Of a stretch of 64,000 bases of DNA, positions 36,250-44,929 are shown in pieces; position 1 is the first letter of the stretch, and every line of letters begins with the position of its first letter. Origin of the DNA: an uncultured Erythrobacter sp. (lineage in GTDB: Bacteria > Pseudomonadota > Alphaproteobacteria > Sphingomonadales > Sphingomonadaceae); assembly GCA_947494705.1 (NCBI GenBank), contig CANLVN010000001.1, positions 372,001 through 436,000 on the forward strand, given 5' to 3'. Made by a program: the position numbers and the translations under genes. The notes under the pieces were generated by a model. That model was not told the origin of the DNA. It saw nothing but the letters and a program-made list of their open reading frames with translations, and did not search any database.

Positions 36250-37386
36250 CTAATCGCGATGCGCTTCAGTGTAGTGGCGCTGAAGCCAGTCTGACCCGTA
36301 ATCGTTGGACGGATCGCGGATGATCGAGTGGACGTGGTTGTATTCTCCACCCGGCGAAGGTTCGCGGACGTAATCGATAAGCACCGAAGGTCCCTGAATG
36401 CGAAACATGTAGCGACCTCTCGGCGTGTCCGTCGCACCCCACCAGGCAAATCGCAGGGCCTCTAGGCCATCTGCGGCGATTGCGGCGCGTTGACGCTGCG
36501 CCGCCTCGTCCGACGCATCCTCGATATATTCATCGATCAGGCTATCCAGAAGACCACGTTGCGCTTCGTCCAGTTCGGAGGCTTTGATGCCATAAGAGGT
36601 TTCGTGGCTTATTTGATTGCCCGGTCCGGCAAAGACGTCGCTATCGACTTCCGTCGAAACCACGGCTCGTTCCAGCTGACCTTCGTTCAGAGATCTCAGC
36701 AAGGCGAGCGCCTTGTCCGCTTCGTGCTGTAATATCTGCCAACCCGCGTATCGGCCTTCCTGAACGACCTGCGGATTCGCTCCCAAGAACATCGGTGTGA
36801 ACGCGATCCTGCCACCGGAAACTGTGAAGTTGGCGGCGAAATGATGCCCGGTCACCAGCCAGCCCCAATCCGCGTCTTCAGGATTTCCAAAGACCGTGAC
36901 ATAGAATTGCTCGGCGTCGTAATTGTCAGCGAAAGCGATGCCTTGGGCCTTGCGCGGATCGCTATCTGGCAATTCTGCCAGCATCGCATCGAACATTTCG
37001 CGCAGCACATCTTCGTGCCACATGATTGTCGCCGACTTCAGATAGCCTTGACTAGACAGAGCCGAAGCCATCATCCCGTGCAACGCCCGGCGTTGATCGG
37101 AAGACATATCCGCCACAACCAAGCCTGATCTTGGCGCCATGACGACCGGGAGGTTCGACCAGCTGGTGCGGGTCGCGTTGTCCTCCAGCGCCGCCATCAC
37201 TTCAACTCGCTGCTCGTCGGTCAGCATAGCCAAAAAATCCGAAGTGGCTTCCTGCATGCTCTCGACGCGCAGTTCCTCCAGCTCATGATCAACGGACTCA
37301 TGCGCCCGTGCCTCCACCACTGGAAAGGCCAGCCCAGAGACGGCAATTGCATGGAACACGGATCGCTCGAAAGCATTCATCATCAA
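36250..37386 (-). CDS. DUF3500 protein, secreted
   Basis: A 378-residue protein with an N-terminal signal-like segment (HAIAVSGLAFPVVEARA). The DUF3500 family pattern is seen in WHEDVLREMFDAMLAELP, YVTVFGNPEDADWGWLVTGHHFAANFTV and GPSVLIDYVREPSPGGEYNHVHSIIRDP. The family has no established function; the His-containing motifs might bind metal. It is the only gene between the two att-like repeats. Confidence 0.82.
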   Translation of the reverse strand: MMMNAFERSVFHAIAVSGLAFPVVEARAHESVDHELEELRVESMQEATSDFLAMLTDEQRVEVMAALEDNATRTSWSNLPVVMAPRSGLVVADMSSDQRRALHGMMASALSSQGYLKSATIMWHEDVLREMFDAMLAELPDSDPRKAQGIAFADNYDAEQFYVTVFGNPEDADWGWLVTGHHFAANFTVSGGRIAFTPMFLGANPQVVQEGRYAGWQILQHEADKALALLRSLNEGQLERAVVSTEVDSDVFAGPGNQISHETSYGIKASELDEAQRGLLDSLIDEYIEDASDEAAQRQRAAIAADGLEALRFAWWGATDTPRGRYMFRIQGPSVLIDYVREPSPGGEYNHVHSIIRDPSNDYGSDWLQRHYTEAHRD

Positions 37387-37452
37387 TCTCCCCCTTGACC
37401 CTGGGAAAAGAGACTATGGCAGCGAGGCGCGATCTACAAATGATGAATGGAT

Positions 37453-37470
37453 TTGGTAGCGGAGGAGGGA
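37453..37470 (-). other. att-like site, copy 2
   Basis: An 18-bp copy identical to 36202-36219, again without a full tRNA. Two TACCCCC repeats follow on the right. It probably marks the left edge of the metal-resistance island, giving tandem islands at one tRNA target. Confidence 0.6.
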
Positions 37471-37530
37471 AATATAGAGAGCATATAACGTGCTGATTTA
37501 CCTAATAAACTTTTTGAGTCGTCTTGCAAA

Positions 37531-37549
37531 TACCCCCATCAATACCCCC
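37531..37549. repeat. TACCCCC arm-type sites (two copies), right of att copy 2
   Basis: TACCCCC at 37531-37537 and 37543-37549. The same heptamer and similar spacing are found by the integrase at 36047-36077. This suggests that the island to the right is or was moved by a related integrase. Confidence 0.5.
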
Positions 37550-37662
37550 AAAATCGGACAGATGAGATAAAGCGCCTTTGGCAAACGACGACTTGTTATT
37601 CGTAGTGACTGGTAAAACGAGCGTCGGCCGTTTTTGGGCCGATCAGAAGGCGAAACGCCAGG

Positions 37663-38073
37663 TCACGATCCATGCGCCTGATCGGACATCGAGGGCATGT
37701 CATGGTCGGGCATGGATGGCATATAGTGGCCCGCATGAGGATCGGGTGTGTTGCTAGGCTGGGCATTCACCGGCGGGGGAGTGGCCGCAGGGGACGACGC
37801 TACTACCGGAGTGCTCGCCGGTCGGTCTGGTTGCCTACCGGCAGTCGCAGCTTCACCCGACCGGTTCGTGTTGGCCTCTCCAGCGGGAAAGGCAGCGTTG
37901 TCTCTTTCGCCTTCGCCAGCACCTGTGCTCTCGGTCGGCGGGGCCGTATACAGTGGCAAGGCTTCAGCTTCTGATGAAGTGTCCTGCGTCTGATCACAGG
38001 CAGCGAGCCCTAGCCCCAATGCCGCCGCAGCAAGGGGGGCAACAAACGCGTTCCGATTTGATCTGCGCATCAT
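37663..38073 (-). CDS. lipoprotein with Met/His-rich C-terminus
   Basis: About 136 residues. A lipoprotein signal ends LGLAACD, followed by a long Pro/Ser/Thr/Ala-rich linker and a C-terminal HAGHYMPSMPDHDMPSMSD segment. The Met and His residues suggest copper or silver binding in the periplasm. ATG 38073 has AAGGAT upstream. It may be transcribed with the DUF2231 gene, which ends 9 bases upstream. Confidence 0.7.
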   Translation of the reverse strand: MMRRSNRNAFVAPLAAAALGLGLAACDQTQDTSSEAEALPLYTAPPTESTGAGEGERDNAAFPAGEANTNRSGEAATAGRQPDRPASTPVVASSPAATPPPVNAQPSNTPDPHAGHYMPSMPDHDMPSMSDQAHGS

Positions 38074-38081
38074 TCTATCCT

Positions 38082-38711
38082 TCAAAGCCAGGAGATACCA
38101 AGATGATTGGCACCGTGCGCAAGCTCGCCGCCCAGAAATCCCTGCACCAGCACTAGAGCGGCCATGGCAAAGATTGCGGCGCGAAACGCGGTCCGGCTCG
38201 CGGAAGCACGGCTCGCCAGATAGGCCATCGCCAGACCGAGAACCGCGATCAGCATTCCGCTCCAGCGATGAACCTGCATCGCAGTATCTCCGCCGAACCA
38301 GAGACCGGTATGGATCCAACCGAATATGGCCGCCACGACCGCCCCGGCGGCACCGCCATAAACAAGTACGCGCACTGCCGACTCTAGGCCTGTGCCCTTC
38401 CGTGCGATGACGAATAGCTCGGTGAGAGCGGCCATAAAGAACAAGGCGATCGGAAAGTGTACGGTGGCGGGATGCAGCGACTTGAGCACACCGACCACGC
38501 CCTTGTCGCCTTCGTCTGCATCTTGTCCCTTCGCCCCGTCATGATCAGCAGCCGTGTCGCCGTGCCCCTGCGCAGCCTGGATATCTTTTGACGCCGCATC
38601 GGAGACGACAGCACTGGCCGCTTCGCCATGTTCCTCGTCGCCATGGGCCTGGGCCGGACTTATCCAGAGCAGACTGGCGGCCACAATAGCCATGAATTGT
38701 ATTCGTTTCAT
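38082..38711 (-). CDS. DUF2231 membrane protein
   Basis: A 209-residue protein. A signal peptide (LLWISPAQA) and a His/Asp-rich periplasmic segment (HGDEEHGEAAS ... HGDTAADHDG) are followed by the four-helix DUF2231 domain starting SLHPATVHFPIALFFMAALTELF. DUF2231 proteins are often found in copper loci and may bind haem or metal through conserved His residues; the role is unproven. Confidence 0.83.
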   Translation of the reverse strand: MKRIQFMAIVAASLLWISPAQAHGDEEHGEAASAVVSDAASKDIQAAQGHGDTAADHDGAKGQDADEGDKGVVGVLKSLHPATVHFPIALFFMAALTELFVIARKGTGLESAVRVLVYGGAAGAVVAAIFGWIHTGLWFGGDTAMQVHRWSGMLIAVLGLAMAYLASRASASRTAFRAAIFAMAALVLVQGFLGGELAHGANHLGISWL

Positions 38712-38882
38712 TCTCTACGGGCTCCGGTCTTGGCGATGGTCGTGCAACCTATTGTGTCTGTAATGCTCTGCGAACCTTCATCTCTTGCGGTGATAGAGCG
38801 CGGCGATCGTCGACGCGTGAGGGTTCAAATTTTACTCACGAGATGGTCGGACCTCCTGCCTTGCACCGCGCCCTGGTAAGAG

Positions 38883-38920
38883 TGTGGCCAGGCTCAGGCA
38901 CAAAGCGAGAGCCCGGCCAC
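38883..38920 (-). terminator. putative terminator hairpin
   Basis: GTGGCCAGGCTC and GAGCCCGGCCAC form an 11-of-12 inverted repeat with a 14-base loop, just after the 38927 gene. The T tract is weak (CTCTT), so termination is only probable. Confidence 0.5.
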
Positions 38921-38926
38921 CGCCTC

Positions 38927-39316
38927 CTAATCGTCTTGCGCCATGTTCTCGTGAGCCGCCATCTGCTCCATCATGTCATGCATCATCATCATGTGCTGGT
39001 GACAGGCCGCCATCATATCGGCGTTGTCCCCCTGCATCATGCCCGCCATGTGTTCCTGCATTTTTGCACGATGTTCGGCCATAAGCCTTTGGCGTTCGGC
39101 AGGATCGCTCGCCGCGTGGGCCTGCTGCATCAGCGCGCGCATTTCAGCCATCTTCTCGCGGTGGGCCGTCATGGCCGCCGAATCCTGCATCATATGGCCA
39201 GCGTGTGACTGCTGCTGCGCCGCCGCTTGATCCCCGTGGTCATGCTGTTGCCGGGCCATTGCCGGGGTGGTTGCCAGGCCGGTGGCGAGCGCGAAAGCTA
39301 GAACTGTCAGTTTCAT
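38927..39316 (-). CDS. Met/His-rich periplasmic protein (copper-binding candidate)
   Basis: About 129 residues. A signal peptide (FALATGLATTPAMA) is followed by a helical, Met- and His-rich body (HDHGDQAAAQQQSHAGHMMQ, CHQHMMMMHDMMEQM). The predicted function is periplasmic copper sequestration. Start 39316 follows GAAAGGAAATCG. A TTGAGGG-N16-CGTA promoter lies 55-80 bases upstream, so it is probably in the copper ECF regulon. Confidence 0.75.
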   Translation of the reverse strand: MKLTVLAFALATGLATTPAMARQQHDHGDQAAAQQQSHAGHMMQDSAAMTAHREKMAEMRALMQQAHAASDPAERQRLMAEHRAKMQEHMAGMMQGDNADMMAACHQHMMMMHDMMEQMAAHENMAQDD

Positions 39317-39370
39317 GGTCGATTTCCTTTCGTCGGTCTTGCGGTGGATGCTGTGTGCAGTCATCCTCTT

Positions 39371-39397
39371 TACGCAGCCGCCATCTCTTCCCCTCAA
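39371..39397 (-). promoter_or_regulatory. ECF-sigma promoter candidate (copper regulon, site 1)
   Basis: On the minus strand TTGAGGG (39397-39391), 16 bases, then CGTA (39374-39371) followed by AAGAGG. The spacing is identical to the four other copies in the island. It drives the Met/His-rich periplasmic protein gene at 39316. Confidence 0.75.
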
Positions 39398-39539
39398 ACA
39401 ATCCGCAGCAGCGGTGGGGCTGGTGGGCCGAAGCACGGCCGGTTGCAGCGGTGCTGTTTTTCGGCCACCTTTTTGAGAGAAGCCGATAACGACGAATGGG
39501 GAGTATCATGGTGCCAGCAGAGCCGTCGGAGAAGCAGTC

Positions 39540-39827
39540 GTGAGCACGGTCAATGAGAACGGCAGCTGGGATATCCCGGAGCCCGATCATGCCGATCTGG
39601 TGCAAATGCGCATTCGCCTCATTACTCTCGAGAACATAGTTCTTGGCCTTTTGTCCGGGGCGAGCGATGAACAGATCGAACAGATTAGGAAACGTGCGGA
39701 CATGATCGAACCGCGCCCCGATGCGAGCCGGCACCCGCTTACCGAACTGGCAGCAGGTGACATGCGGAAATTTCTCAAACGCGCTGCTCGCATGGCCGAG
39801 TCGGAGGGCCGCGAAAATCATGACTGA
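39540..39827 (+). CDS. small hypothetical protein (95 aa)
   Basis: A 95-residue soluble protein, helix-rich and charged, with a GASDEQIEQIRKRADMIEPRPDASRHPLTELA segment. The GTG start 39540 has no strong ribosome site. No family is recognised. The gene following it on the same strand starts 28 bases later. A degenerate TTGAGAG-like element lies upstream but lacks the CGTA box. Confidence 0.6.
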   Translation: MSTVNENGSWDIPEPDHADLVQMRIRLITLENIVLGLLSGASDEQIEQIRKRADMIEPRPDASRHPLTELAAGDMRKFLKRAARMAESEGRENHD

Positions 39828-39854
39828 TCCGGGCTTTGGGGCAGCGAAGGCGCT

Positions 39855-40361
39855 ATGCAGGAAGTGGAAATCCGGCCGCTTGCTATTTGCTGGCGCAGAT
39901 TTTTCGGGCGTACCTGCAACATGACCAGAACCCATTGGCTGATCCTTATTTGCGGGAGCCTGATCGCGTTCGTCTGGGAGATTTTCCAGATGCCATTCTT
40001 CGAACCGGGTGATCTCGAACCCTTCGAGCGGACCATTCGCTGCGGCATTGCAAGCCTGGGCGATGGCGTGATCCTGCTGACAGCTTATAGCCTTGCAGGA
40101 TTACGTGGCGGGCACGCGTGGCTCTGGCAAGCCGCCAAAATGCCCTATGCGATCTATTTCGGCTTCGGGCTTGTCGTCGCGATCGCCGTCGAAATGATCG
40201 CCACATCGCTTCCGGCAAACAGTTTCCTGAGCTGGCGCTACAGCGAGTTGATGCCGCAAGAGCCAGTGACGGGACTGGCGCTGATCCCGATCGCGATGTG
40301 GACGATCGTGCCCGCGCTAACGATCCTTCTGGTCCGCTTTGCCCGAGCCGAACCTGATTAA
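39855..40361 (+). CDS. inner membrane protein, unknown
   Basis: A 168-residue protein with about four membrane segments (LILICGSLIAFVWEIF, VILLTAYSLAGL, YAIYFGFGLVVAIAVEM, LIPIAMWTIVPALTILLV). Starts at 39855 and at 39921 are possible; the former has a GAAGG site. No family was recognised. It lies divergent to the copper operon and downstream of the 95-residue protein gene. Confidence 0.65.
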   Translation: MQEVEIRPLAICWRRFFGRTCNMTRTHWLILICGSLIAFVWEIFQMPFFEPGDLEPFERTIRCGIASLGDGVILLTAYSLAGLRGGHAWLWQAAKMPYAIYFGFGLVVAIAVEMIATSLPANSFLSWRYSELMPQEPVTGLALIPIAMWTIVPALTILLVRFARAEPD

Positions 40362-40374
40362 ACTGGGAGCGGCT

Positions 40375-41109
40375 TCAGGGGGCATTCGGCACATGTTTCG
40401 CCCGCCGCCTGATCCTGGGAAACCGGTTGGCAAGCAGGACAAAGCCCGAAACCGCGATGATTGTCCCGCCGATCCCGAACAGTAGCAGCCACCAGCTGTT
40501 GATGCGGTCGCGCTGCGTCCAGTCCATGATATGCAGCCCCCAGATAAAATCGAACAGACGCCAGGTGTCGCTGCGGGCAGCGAGCACCGAGCCGCTCGAT
40601 GCATCGATGTAGACGCGGGTATTGTCCTCATCGCCATAGGTAATCTGCCACGCGGGGAACGGACCCCGGAATTCGGTCCCGACAGCACCTTCGATGAGGC
40701 GCGTGGTCGCTATGGTGGTTGGTGGCCCCGTCCAAGCATGGCGAGCGATGGCCTGTGCGCTCGCGCTCGAAAGAGGCGAAAGGAGAGCGCCGCTGTTCGG
40801 GTCGCGGAGCGTGACGCTTCCATCGTCCCGACGGATCTCGGTTACTGTCCTGCCGCCGACCGCGCGCGTCGCAAGGGAAACCACCCCCTCCCTGCTATCG
40901 AGCCACTCGGGCATGGCAGCATTAGCGGGCAGAACCTCCGGTGCGCGCGAAACGACATGTTCGGACCGGACCTCTTCGATGTCGAGGAACGACATCAGCG
41001 CCCCGGTGGCCATCCATAGAAGCACCTGGACGCCGACAAAGACTGCCAGCCATTTGTGAAGCTTGCTGCCCAGCACATGCAGACGCAGCTTGAAAGAGCG
41101 TGTCGCCAA
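40375..41109 (-). CDS. PepSY-domain membrane protein
   Basis: A 244-residue protein with an N-terminal helix (LAVFVGVQVLLWMATGALM), a periplasmic PepSY-type region (LIEGAVGTEFRGPFPAWQITYGDEDNTRVYIDASSGSVLAARSD), and a C-terminal helix (LLLFGIGGTIIAVSGFVLLA). Such PepSY_TM proteins accompany iron and copper uptake or resistance genes. It is last in the copA-copB-NTF2-PepSY order on the minus strand. Confidence 0.82.
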   Translation of the reverse strand: MATRSFKLRLHVLGSKLHKWLAVFVGVQVLLWMATGALMSFLDIEEVRSEHVVSRAPEVLPANAAMPEWLDSREGVVSLATRAVGGRTVTEIRRDDGSVTLRDPNSGALLSPLSSASAQAIARHAWTGPPTTIATTRLIEGAVGTEFRGPFPAWQITYGDEDNTRVYIDASSGSVLAARSDTWRLFDFIWGLHIMDWTQRDRINSWWLLLFGIGGTIIAVSGFVLLANRFPRIRRRAKHVPNAP

Positions 41110-41129
41110 TCGGTGTTCCCCCGATCAAA

Positions 41130-41690
41130 TCAGTTGTTACGCGGCGCTCGTGACGACGAATGGTACTGAACGATCTTCCAGCCATCCGCATCATGGGCAA
41201 GCACCGAGGTCGCAACGCCTTCGCGGTCGATCACGCGGCCGTCGGCCAGTTCGATCCGATAGGTGTACGATTCGCGGCCATACGCCATATGTCCCATCCG
41301 GGTGACTGCGAGCGTCGGTTCGCCGAAGGTGAAGCTGGTTATTGCATCGAGTTCCGGTCCCAGGTGATGCTCCATGTAATACGTGAAGCTGCCTTCCGCC
41401 TTGCCGTTTTCGTAAACGAAGGATTCCTCGGCAAACAGCGCGGCCATGGCCTCTGCATCGCGCGACGTCAGGGCATCCCGATATGATGTCAGAACCGCCT
41501 CGGCTTCCGCAACGTCATCATTCATCGCATCCATATGCTCGGCGTGGTTCATGCCCTGCTCCGTATGGTCCATCTGCGTCGAAGCCGTAGGGTCCGAGTG
41601 CGCGGAATGATCCATGGATTGTGCCAGGGCGGGAGTGCCGCCTGCAGCCAAGGCCAGGGCGACCGCGCTTAGAGATAGTCTTATCCTCAT
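41130..41690 (-). CDS. secreted NTF2/DUF4440-like protein
   Basis: A 186-residue protein with a signal peptide (ALALAAGGTPALAQ), a His/Met-rich spacer (MDHSAHSDPTASTQMDHTEQGMNHAEHMD) and an NTF2-like fold (EAEAVLTSYRDALTSRDAEAMAALFAEESFVYE, ending VLAHDADGWKIVQYHSSSR). The metal-binding spacer suggests copper handling. It follows copB by 16 bases. Confidence 0.78.
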   Translation of the reverse strand: MRIRLSLSAVALALAAGGTPALAQSMDHSAHSDPTASTQMDHTEQGMNHAEHMDAMNDDVAEAEAVLTSYRDALTSRDAEAMAALFAEESFVYENGKAEGSFTYYMEHHLGPELDAITSFTFGEPTLAVTRMGHMAYGRESYTYRIELADGRVIDREGVATSVLAHDADGWKIVQYHSSSRAPRNN

Positions 41691-41706
41691 TGTATATTTC
41701 CTTCTC

Positions 41707-43023
41707 TTAAAACCAGAATCGCATGCCCACGACGTAATTCGTCACGCTAGGGTCTTCCCCTGCGGCGCGTGCAAAATCGGCACTCTGACCGATCCGCCAC
41801 TCCTGGGAGACGCCGACATAGGGCGCGAATTCGCGTGCGAACTCGTAGCGAAGACGCAGACCTGCCTCGATCCGGTCGAGGCCAGCGCCAATGCCGAGTT
41901 CGGGAATATCCTGAGCCGAAAGAGCGATTTCGGCTCGCGGCTGGAGGATCAGCCGCTGCGTGATGCGCTGATCAAGCTCGCCCTCGAAGCGCGCGGTTAC
42001 ATCACCCTTGTTCGATACGAACGCTGCAACGTCGACCTCGAACTGGTAGGGAGCAATGCCCTGTATGCCAATGACAGCATGGGTGCGCTCGGGTCCTGTT
42101 AAATCCTGGCGCACACCTGTCTGTAGGTCGAAAAAGGGAGCGATCGCCCGGCTCCAGAGTGCCTGGACTTCGGCTCCCTCGACAGGCTCACCGAAGCTGC
42201 CTTCGCCCTCGGATTTGAACCAGAACTTGTCGATATCACCACCATAATAGCCCTGGATGTCCCAAAGATATCCATCCACTCCCTCGCGGGCGCGGTATTC
42301 GAGCCGGTCGCCCTGAAACCAGAAGCGCATCCCGCCGTCGGTCTCGCGGACAAGTTCGCGCCGCGCTTCGTTCATGGCTTCCTCGCCCCAGATCGCGACC
42401 GCCGCGCGCGCGGGACCGCTCCCGGCTTCGGGAGGAGGCGGCAGCAGCGGGATATCGTCGTTCGAGCCCATCTGCATCGCCGAATGGTCCATGCCCTGCA
42501 TATCCTGCGATCCCGTCTGCCCATGGTTCATCTGGCTGTGATCCATCTGCCCATGGTCCATCGACGAGTTGCTGGCTTCCGCCTGACCCATGTCGCCTTG
42601 GTTCATCTGCGAATGATCCATCGCGCCTTCGGCAGGCGTGCCATGCGGCATCGAGCCATGATCCATTCCTTCATGACTCCCGGGTGTAGTCTCCGGACGG
42701 GCAGCGTCCATCGGCATTGCCATGCCCGAATGACCATCCTGAGCGGTCGTCGAACCATGAGACATAGTCGAATGGTCCATCGTCGAATGATCCATGGCAA
42801 CTTCAGGCTGGGCCACTGGTTCGCAAGCTCCTTCGGCTACCGGGTGCCCCATCGCGCGATGGCGCTGGGCTTCTTCTTCGCACTTTGTCTTGGCGTCAGC
42901 CTGCGCCTCGGCGCTCTGCTGCGGCTCCGCGGGCGAATGACCGGCATGCTGCGCCGCAGCGGGGGAGGCGAGAACTGAGCCGACTGCGATCGATGCGAGC
43001 AGGCTGGTAATACGAATCTTCAT
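41707..43023 (-). CDS. copB: copper resistance protein CopB
   Basis: A 438-residue outer-membrane copper protein. A signal peptide and a long Met/His repeat region (about residues 70-190, MDHSTM, MDHGSM, MDHSQM units) are followed by the CopB beta-barrel domain (AVAIWGEEAMNEARRELVRETDGGMRFWF ... QALWSRAIAPFFDLQTGVRQD). It would bind or export copper at the outer membrane. It overlaps copA by 4 bases (ATGA). Confidence 0.92.
   Translation of the reverse strand: MKIRITSLLASIAVGSVLASPAAAQHAGHSPAEPQQSAEAQADAKTKCEEEAQRHRAMGHPVAEGACEPVAQPEVAMDHSTMDHSTMSHGSTTAQDGHSGMAMPMDAARPETTPGSHEGMDHGSMPHGTPAEGAMDHSQMNQGDMGQAEASNSSMDHGQMDHSQMNHGQTGSQDMQGMDHSAMQMGSNDDIPLLPPPPEAGSGPARAAVAIWGEEAMNEARRELVRETDGGMRFWFQGDRLEYRAREGVDGYLWDIQGYYGGDIDKFWFKSEGEGSFGEPVEGAEVQALWSRAIAPFFDLQTGVRQDLTGPERTHAVIGIQGIAPYQFEVDVAAFVSNKGDVTARFEGELDQRITQRLILQPRAEIALSAQDIPELGIGAGLDRIEAGLRLRYEFAREFAPYVGVSQEWRIGQSADFARAAGEDPSVTNYVVGMRFWF
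42478..42800 (-). repeat. degenerate MDHxxM-coding repeats in copB
   Basis: A run of imperfect 15- to 30-base units encoding MDHSTM, MDHGSM, MDHGQM and similar. It encodes the proposed metal-binding region of CopB. Such repeats may vary in number by slippage. Confidence 0.7.
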
Positions 43024-44870
43024 GCTTCGCTCCCATCGGGATTGGCGACAGTGACGATCTGAAACATCCCGGCATGCATGTGGTAGAGAAGGTGGCAGTG
43101 GAAGGCCCAGTCGCCCGGCTCGTCCGCCGTCAGGTCGAACTGCGCGCTGCCGCCCGGCTGCACGTTAACCGTGTGCTTGAGCGGCTGACGATCGGCAGGT
43201 GCGCCGTTAACCAGTTCGAAGAAGTGCCCATGCAAGTGGATCGGGTGCGCCATCATCGTGTTGTTTATCAATTTGACACGCACGCGTTCGTTATAGGCAA
43301 AGCGGATCGGCTCGTCGGAGACGGCGGAGAACTTCTTGCCGTCGAACGACCACATATAGCGTTCCATGTTCCCGGTGAGATGGATTTCCATCCGCCGCGA
43401 GGGAGTCCGCCCCTCCTGATGAGGTGTCAGCGAGCGGAGCTTGCGATAGTCGAGGGTGCGGTGGGGGACATCGGCAAGGCCGATGCCGGGGTCGCCCATA
43501 CGGTCGACCGGGTTCATCGAGACCATGTCGAGACCGGGCCCGACCTTCACGTCGGGAGGCAGGAGCGATGTATCGCGCATCTGCATACCTCCCGCCATGC
43601 CAGCCATTCCGGCCATCTCCGCCGAACCGCCATCCATACCGGACATCCCATCCGCGCCAGCCGCTCCGCTCGATCCGTGGTCCATTCCGGCCATACCGCC
43701 GGCGCCATGATCCATGCCGGTCATACCGGCATCGTTGCTGCCAGCCCCGTGGTCCATACCGCTCATGCCCATATCAGCCATGGTCAGAAGCGGGGGATCG
43801 CGCAGCGGCGGAATGGCCGCGCGCGCGCCAGGCGCGCTCGCAAGCGTTGCGATCCCCATTCCGGACCTATCCACCGACTCGGCCACCAATGTGTACGCCT
43901 GCTGCTCACCCGGCGTCACGACGACGTCGTAGGTCTCCGCGACGCCGATCTGGAACTCGTCCACTTCGACCGGCTCGACGTTCTGCCCGTCGGCTTGAAC
44001 GACGGTCATCGGCAGGCCTGGAATGCGGATATTGAAGAAGGTCATGGCCCCGGCATTGATGAAGCGCAGCCGCACGCGCTCGCCCGGACGGAAGAGATAT
44101 TCCAGATTGTCGAGCGGGCCATGACCGTTCAGCAGGTAAGTGTAGGCTGGGGCCGACACATCGCTAAGGTCGGTCGGCATCATACGCATTCTCGCCCACA
44201 TCCGGCGATCCTCGCCCGAAAGCGGATAGTCGTCGGTCCAGGTATTCATGTTGTAGTTGAAGTAGCCTTCGCCCTTCTTGAGCTTGTCGAAAATCGTGTG
44301 GGGCGACATTTCGCTGAATTCGCTGAGCACCACGATATATTCGCGGTCCGCCTGGACCGGATCGGGTCCAGCCGGATCCACCACAATGGCGCCGTAATGC
44401 CCGGCCTGTTCCTGCAGGCCGCTATGCGAGTGCCACCAGTAGGTGCCCGACTGGCGCACCGGGAATTCAGCGGTGAAGGTCTCTCCGGGCTTGACGCCGG
44501 GGAAGCTTACACCTGGCACCCCGTCGAGTTCGAATGGCACGAGCAGCCCGTGCCAGTGGATCGAGGTGTCTTCCTCGAGCTGGTTATGGACGTTCAATCG
44601 GACGGTCGTGCCTTCCTTCAAACGCAACAACGGGCCGGGGATCGTGCCGTTGACGGCGATGGCGCCGCCGCGTCTGTTGCCGGTTGCAAAGGCAGACCGC
44701 GCGACAGTGAGGTCGATATTCGGCCCGGATACTTCATCCAGCCCTTTGCGGGCGTTTCCTGCAAGGATGTCCGCGCCGCGCGCCCAGGCCGGCATGGCAC
44801 CGGAGAGACCAAGCAGGCCCAGCCCGCTAGCACTTGTTCCAAGGAATCTTCGGCGATTGAGGGCAGGCAT
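43020..44870 (-). CDS. copA: copper resistance multicopper oxidase CopA
   Basis: A 616-residue periplasmic multicopper oxidase. A Tat signal (LNRRRFLGTSASGLGLLGL), Cu-binding motifs IHWHGLLVPFELDG and YWWHSHSGLQEQ near the N-terminus, a Met-rich repeat region (about residues 370-440) and C-terminal HPIHLHGHFFELV and HCHLLYHMHAGM are all present. It oxidises Cu(I). Its promoter overlaps the end of the sigma gene upstream. A 664-codon frame on the opposite strand is an artefact of its codon use. Confidence 0.95.
   Translation of the reverse strand: MPALNRRRFLGTSASGLGLLGLSGAMPAWARGADILAGNARKGLDEVSGPNIDLTVARSAFATGNRRGGAIAVNGTIPGPLLRLKEGTTVRLNVHNQLEEDTSIHWHGLLVPFELDGVPGVSFPGVKPGETFTAEFPVRQSGTYWWHSHSGLQEQAGHYGAIVVDPAGPDPVQADREYIVVLSEFSEMSPHTIFDKLKKGEGYFNYNMNTWTDDYPLSGEDRRMWARMRMMPTDLSDVSAPAYTYLLNGHGPLDNLEYLFRPGERVRLRFINAGAMTFFNIRIPGLPMTVVQADGQNVEPVEVDEFQIGVAETYDVVVTPGEQQAYTLVAESVDRSGMGIATLASAPGARAAIPPLRDPPLLTMADMGMSGMDHGAGSNDAGMTGMDHGAGGMAGMDHGSSGAAGADGMSGMDGGSAEMAGMAGMAGGMQMRDTSLLPPDVKVGPGLDMVSMNPVDRMGDPGIGLADVPHRTLDYRKLRSLTPHQEGRTPSRRMEIHLTGNMERYMWSFDGKKFSAVSDEPIRFAYNERVRVKLINNTMMAHPIHLHGHFFELVNGAPADRQPLKHTVNVQPGGSAQFDLTADEPGDWAFHCHLLYHMHAGMFQIVTVANPDGSEA
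43560..43790 (-). repeat. Met/Gly/His-coding repeats in copA
   Basis: Imperfect repeats encoding MSGMDHGAG, MAGMDHGSS and similar within copA. They form the presumed methionine-rich copper-loading region. Confidence 0.65.
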
Positions 44871-44902
44871 AGGGGGCTCCTGAAAATGCGTATACCGTCA
44901 CA

Positions 44903-44929
44903 TACGCGGTCAGCTGCCCTACCCCTCAA
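44903..44929 (-). promoter_or_regulatory. ECF-sigma promoter candidate for copA (site 2)
   Basis: On the minus strand TTGAGGG (44929-44923), exactly 16 bases, CGTA (44906-44903). The first box lies in the last codons of the ECF sigma gene, whose stop is at 44919-44921. It would start transcription about 25-35 bases before the copA ATG. Confidence 0.75.

Noticed and set aside
39468..39500. TTGAGAG element before the 95-residue protein as a sixth ECF promoter
   Set aside because: It lacks the third G of the first box and has no CGTA at the 16-base spacing.
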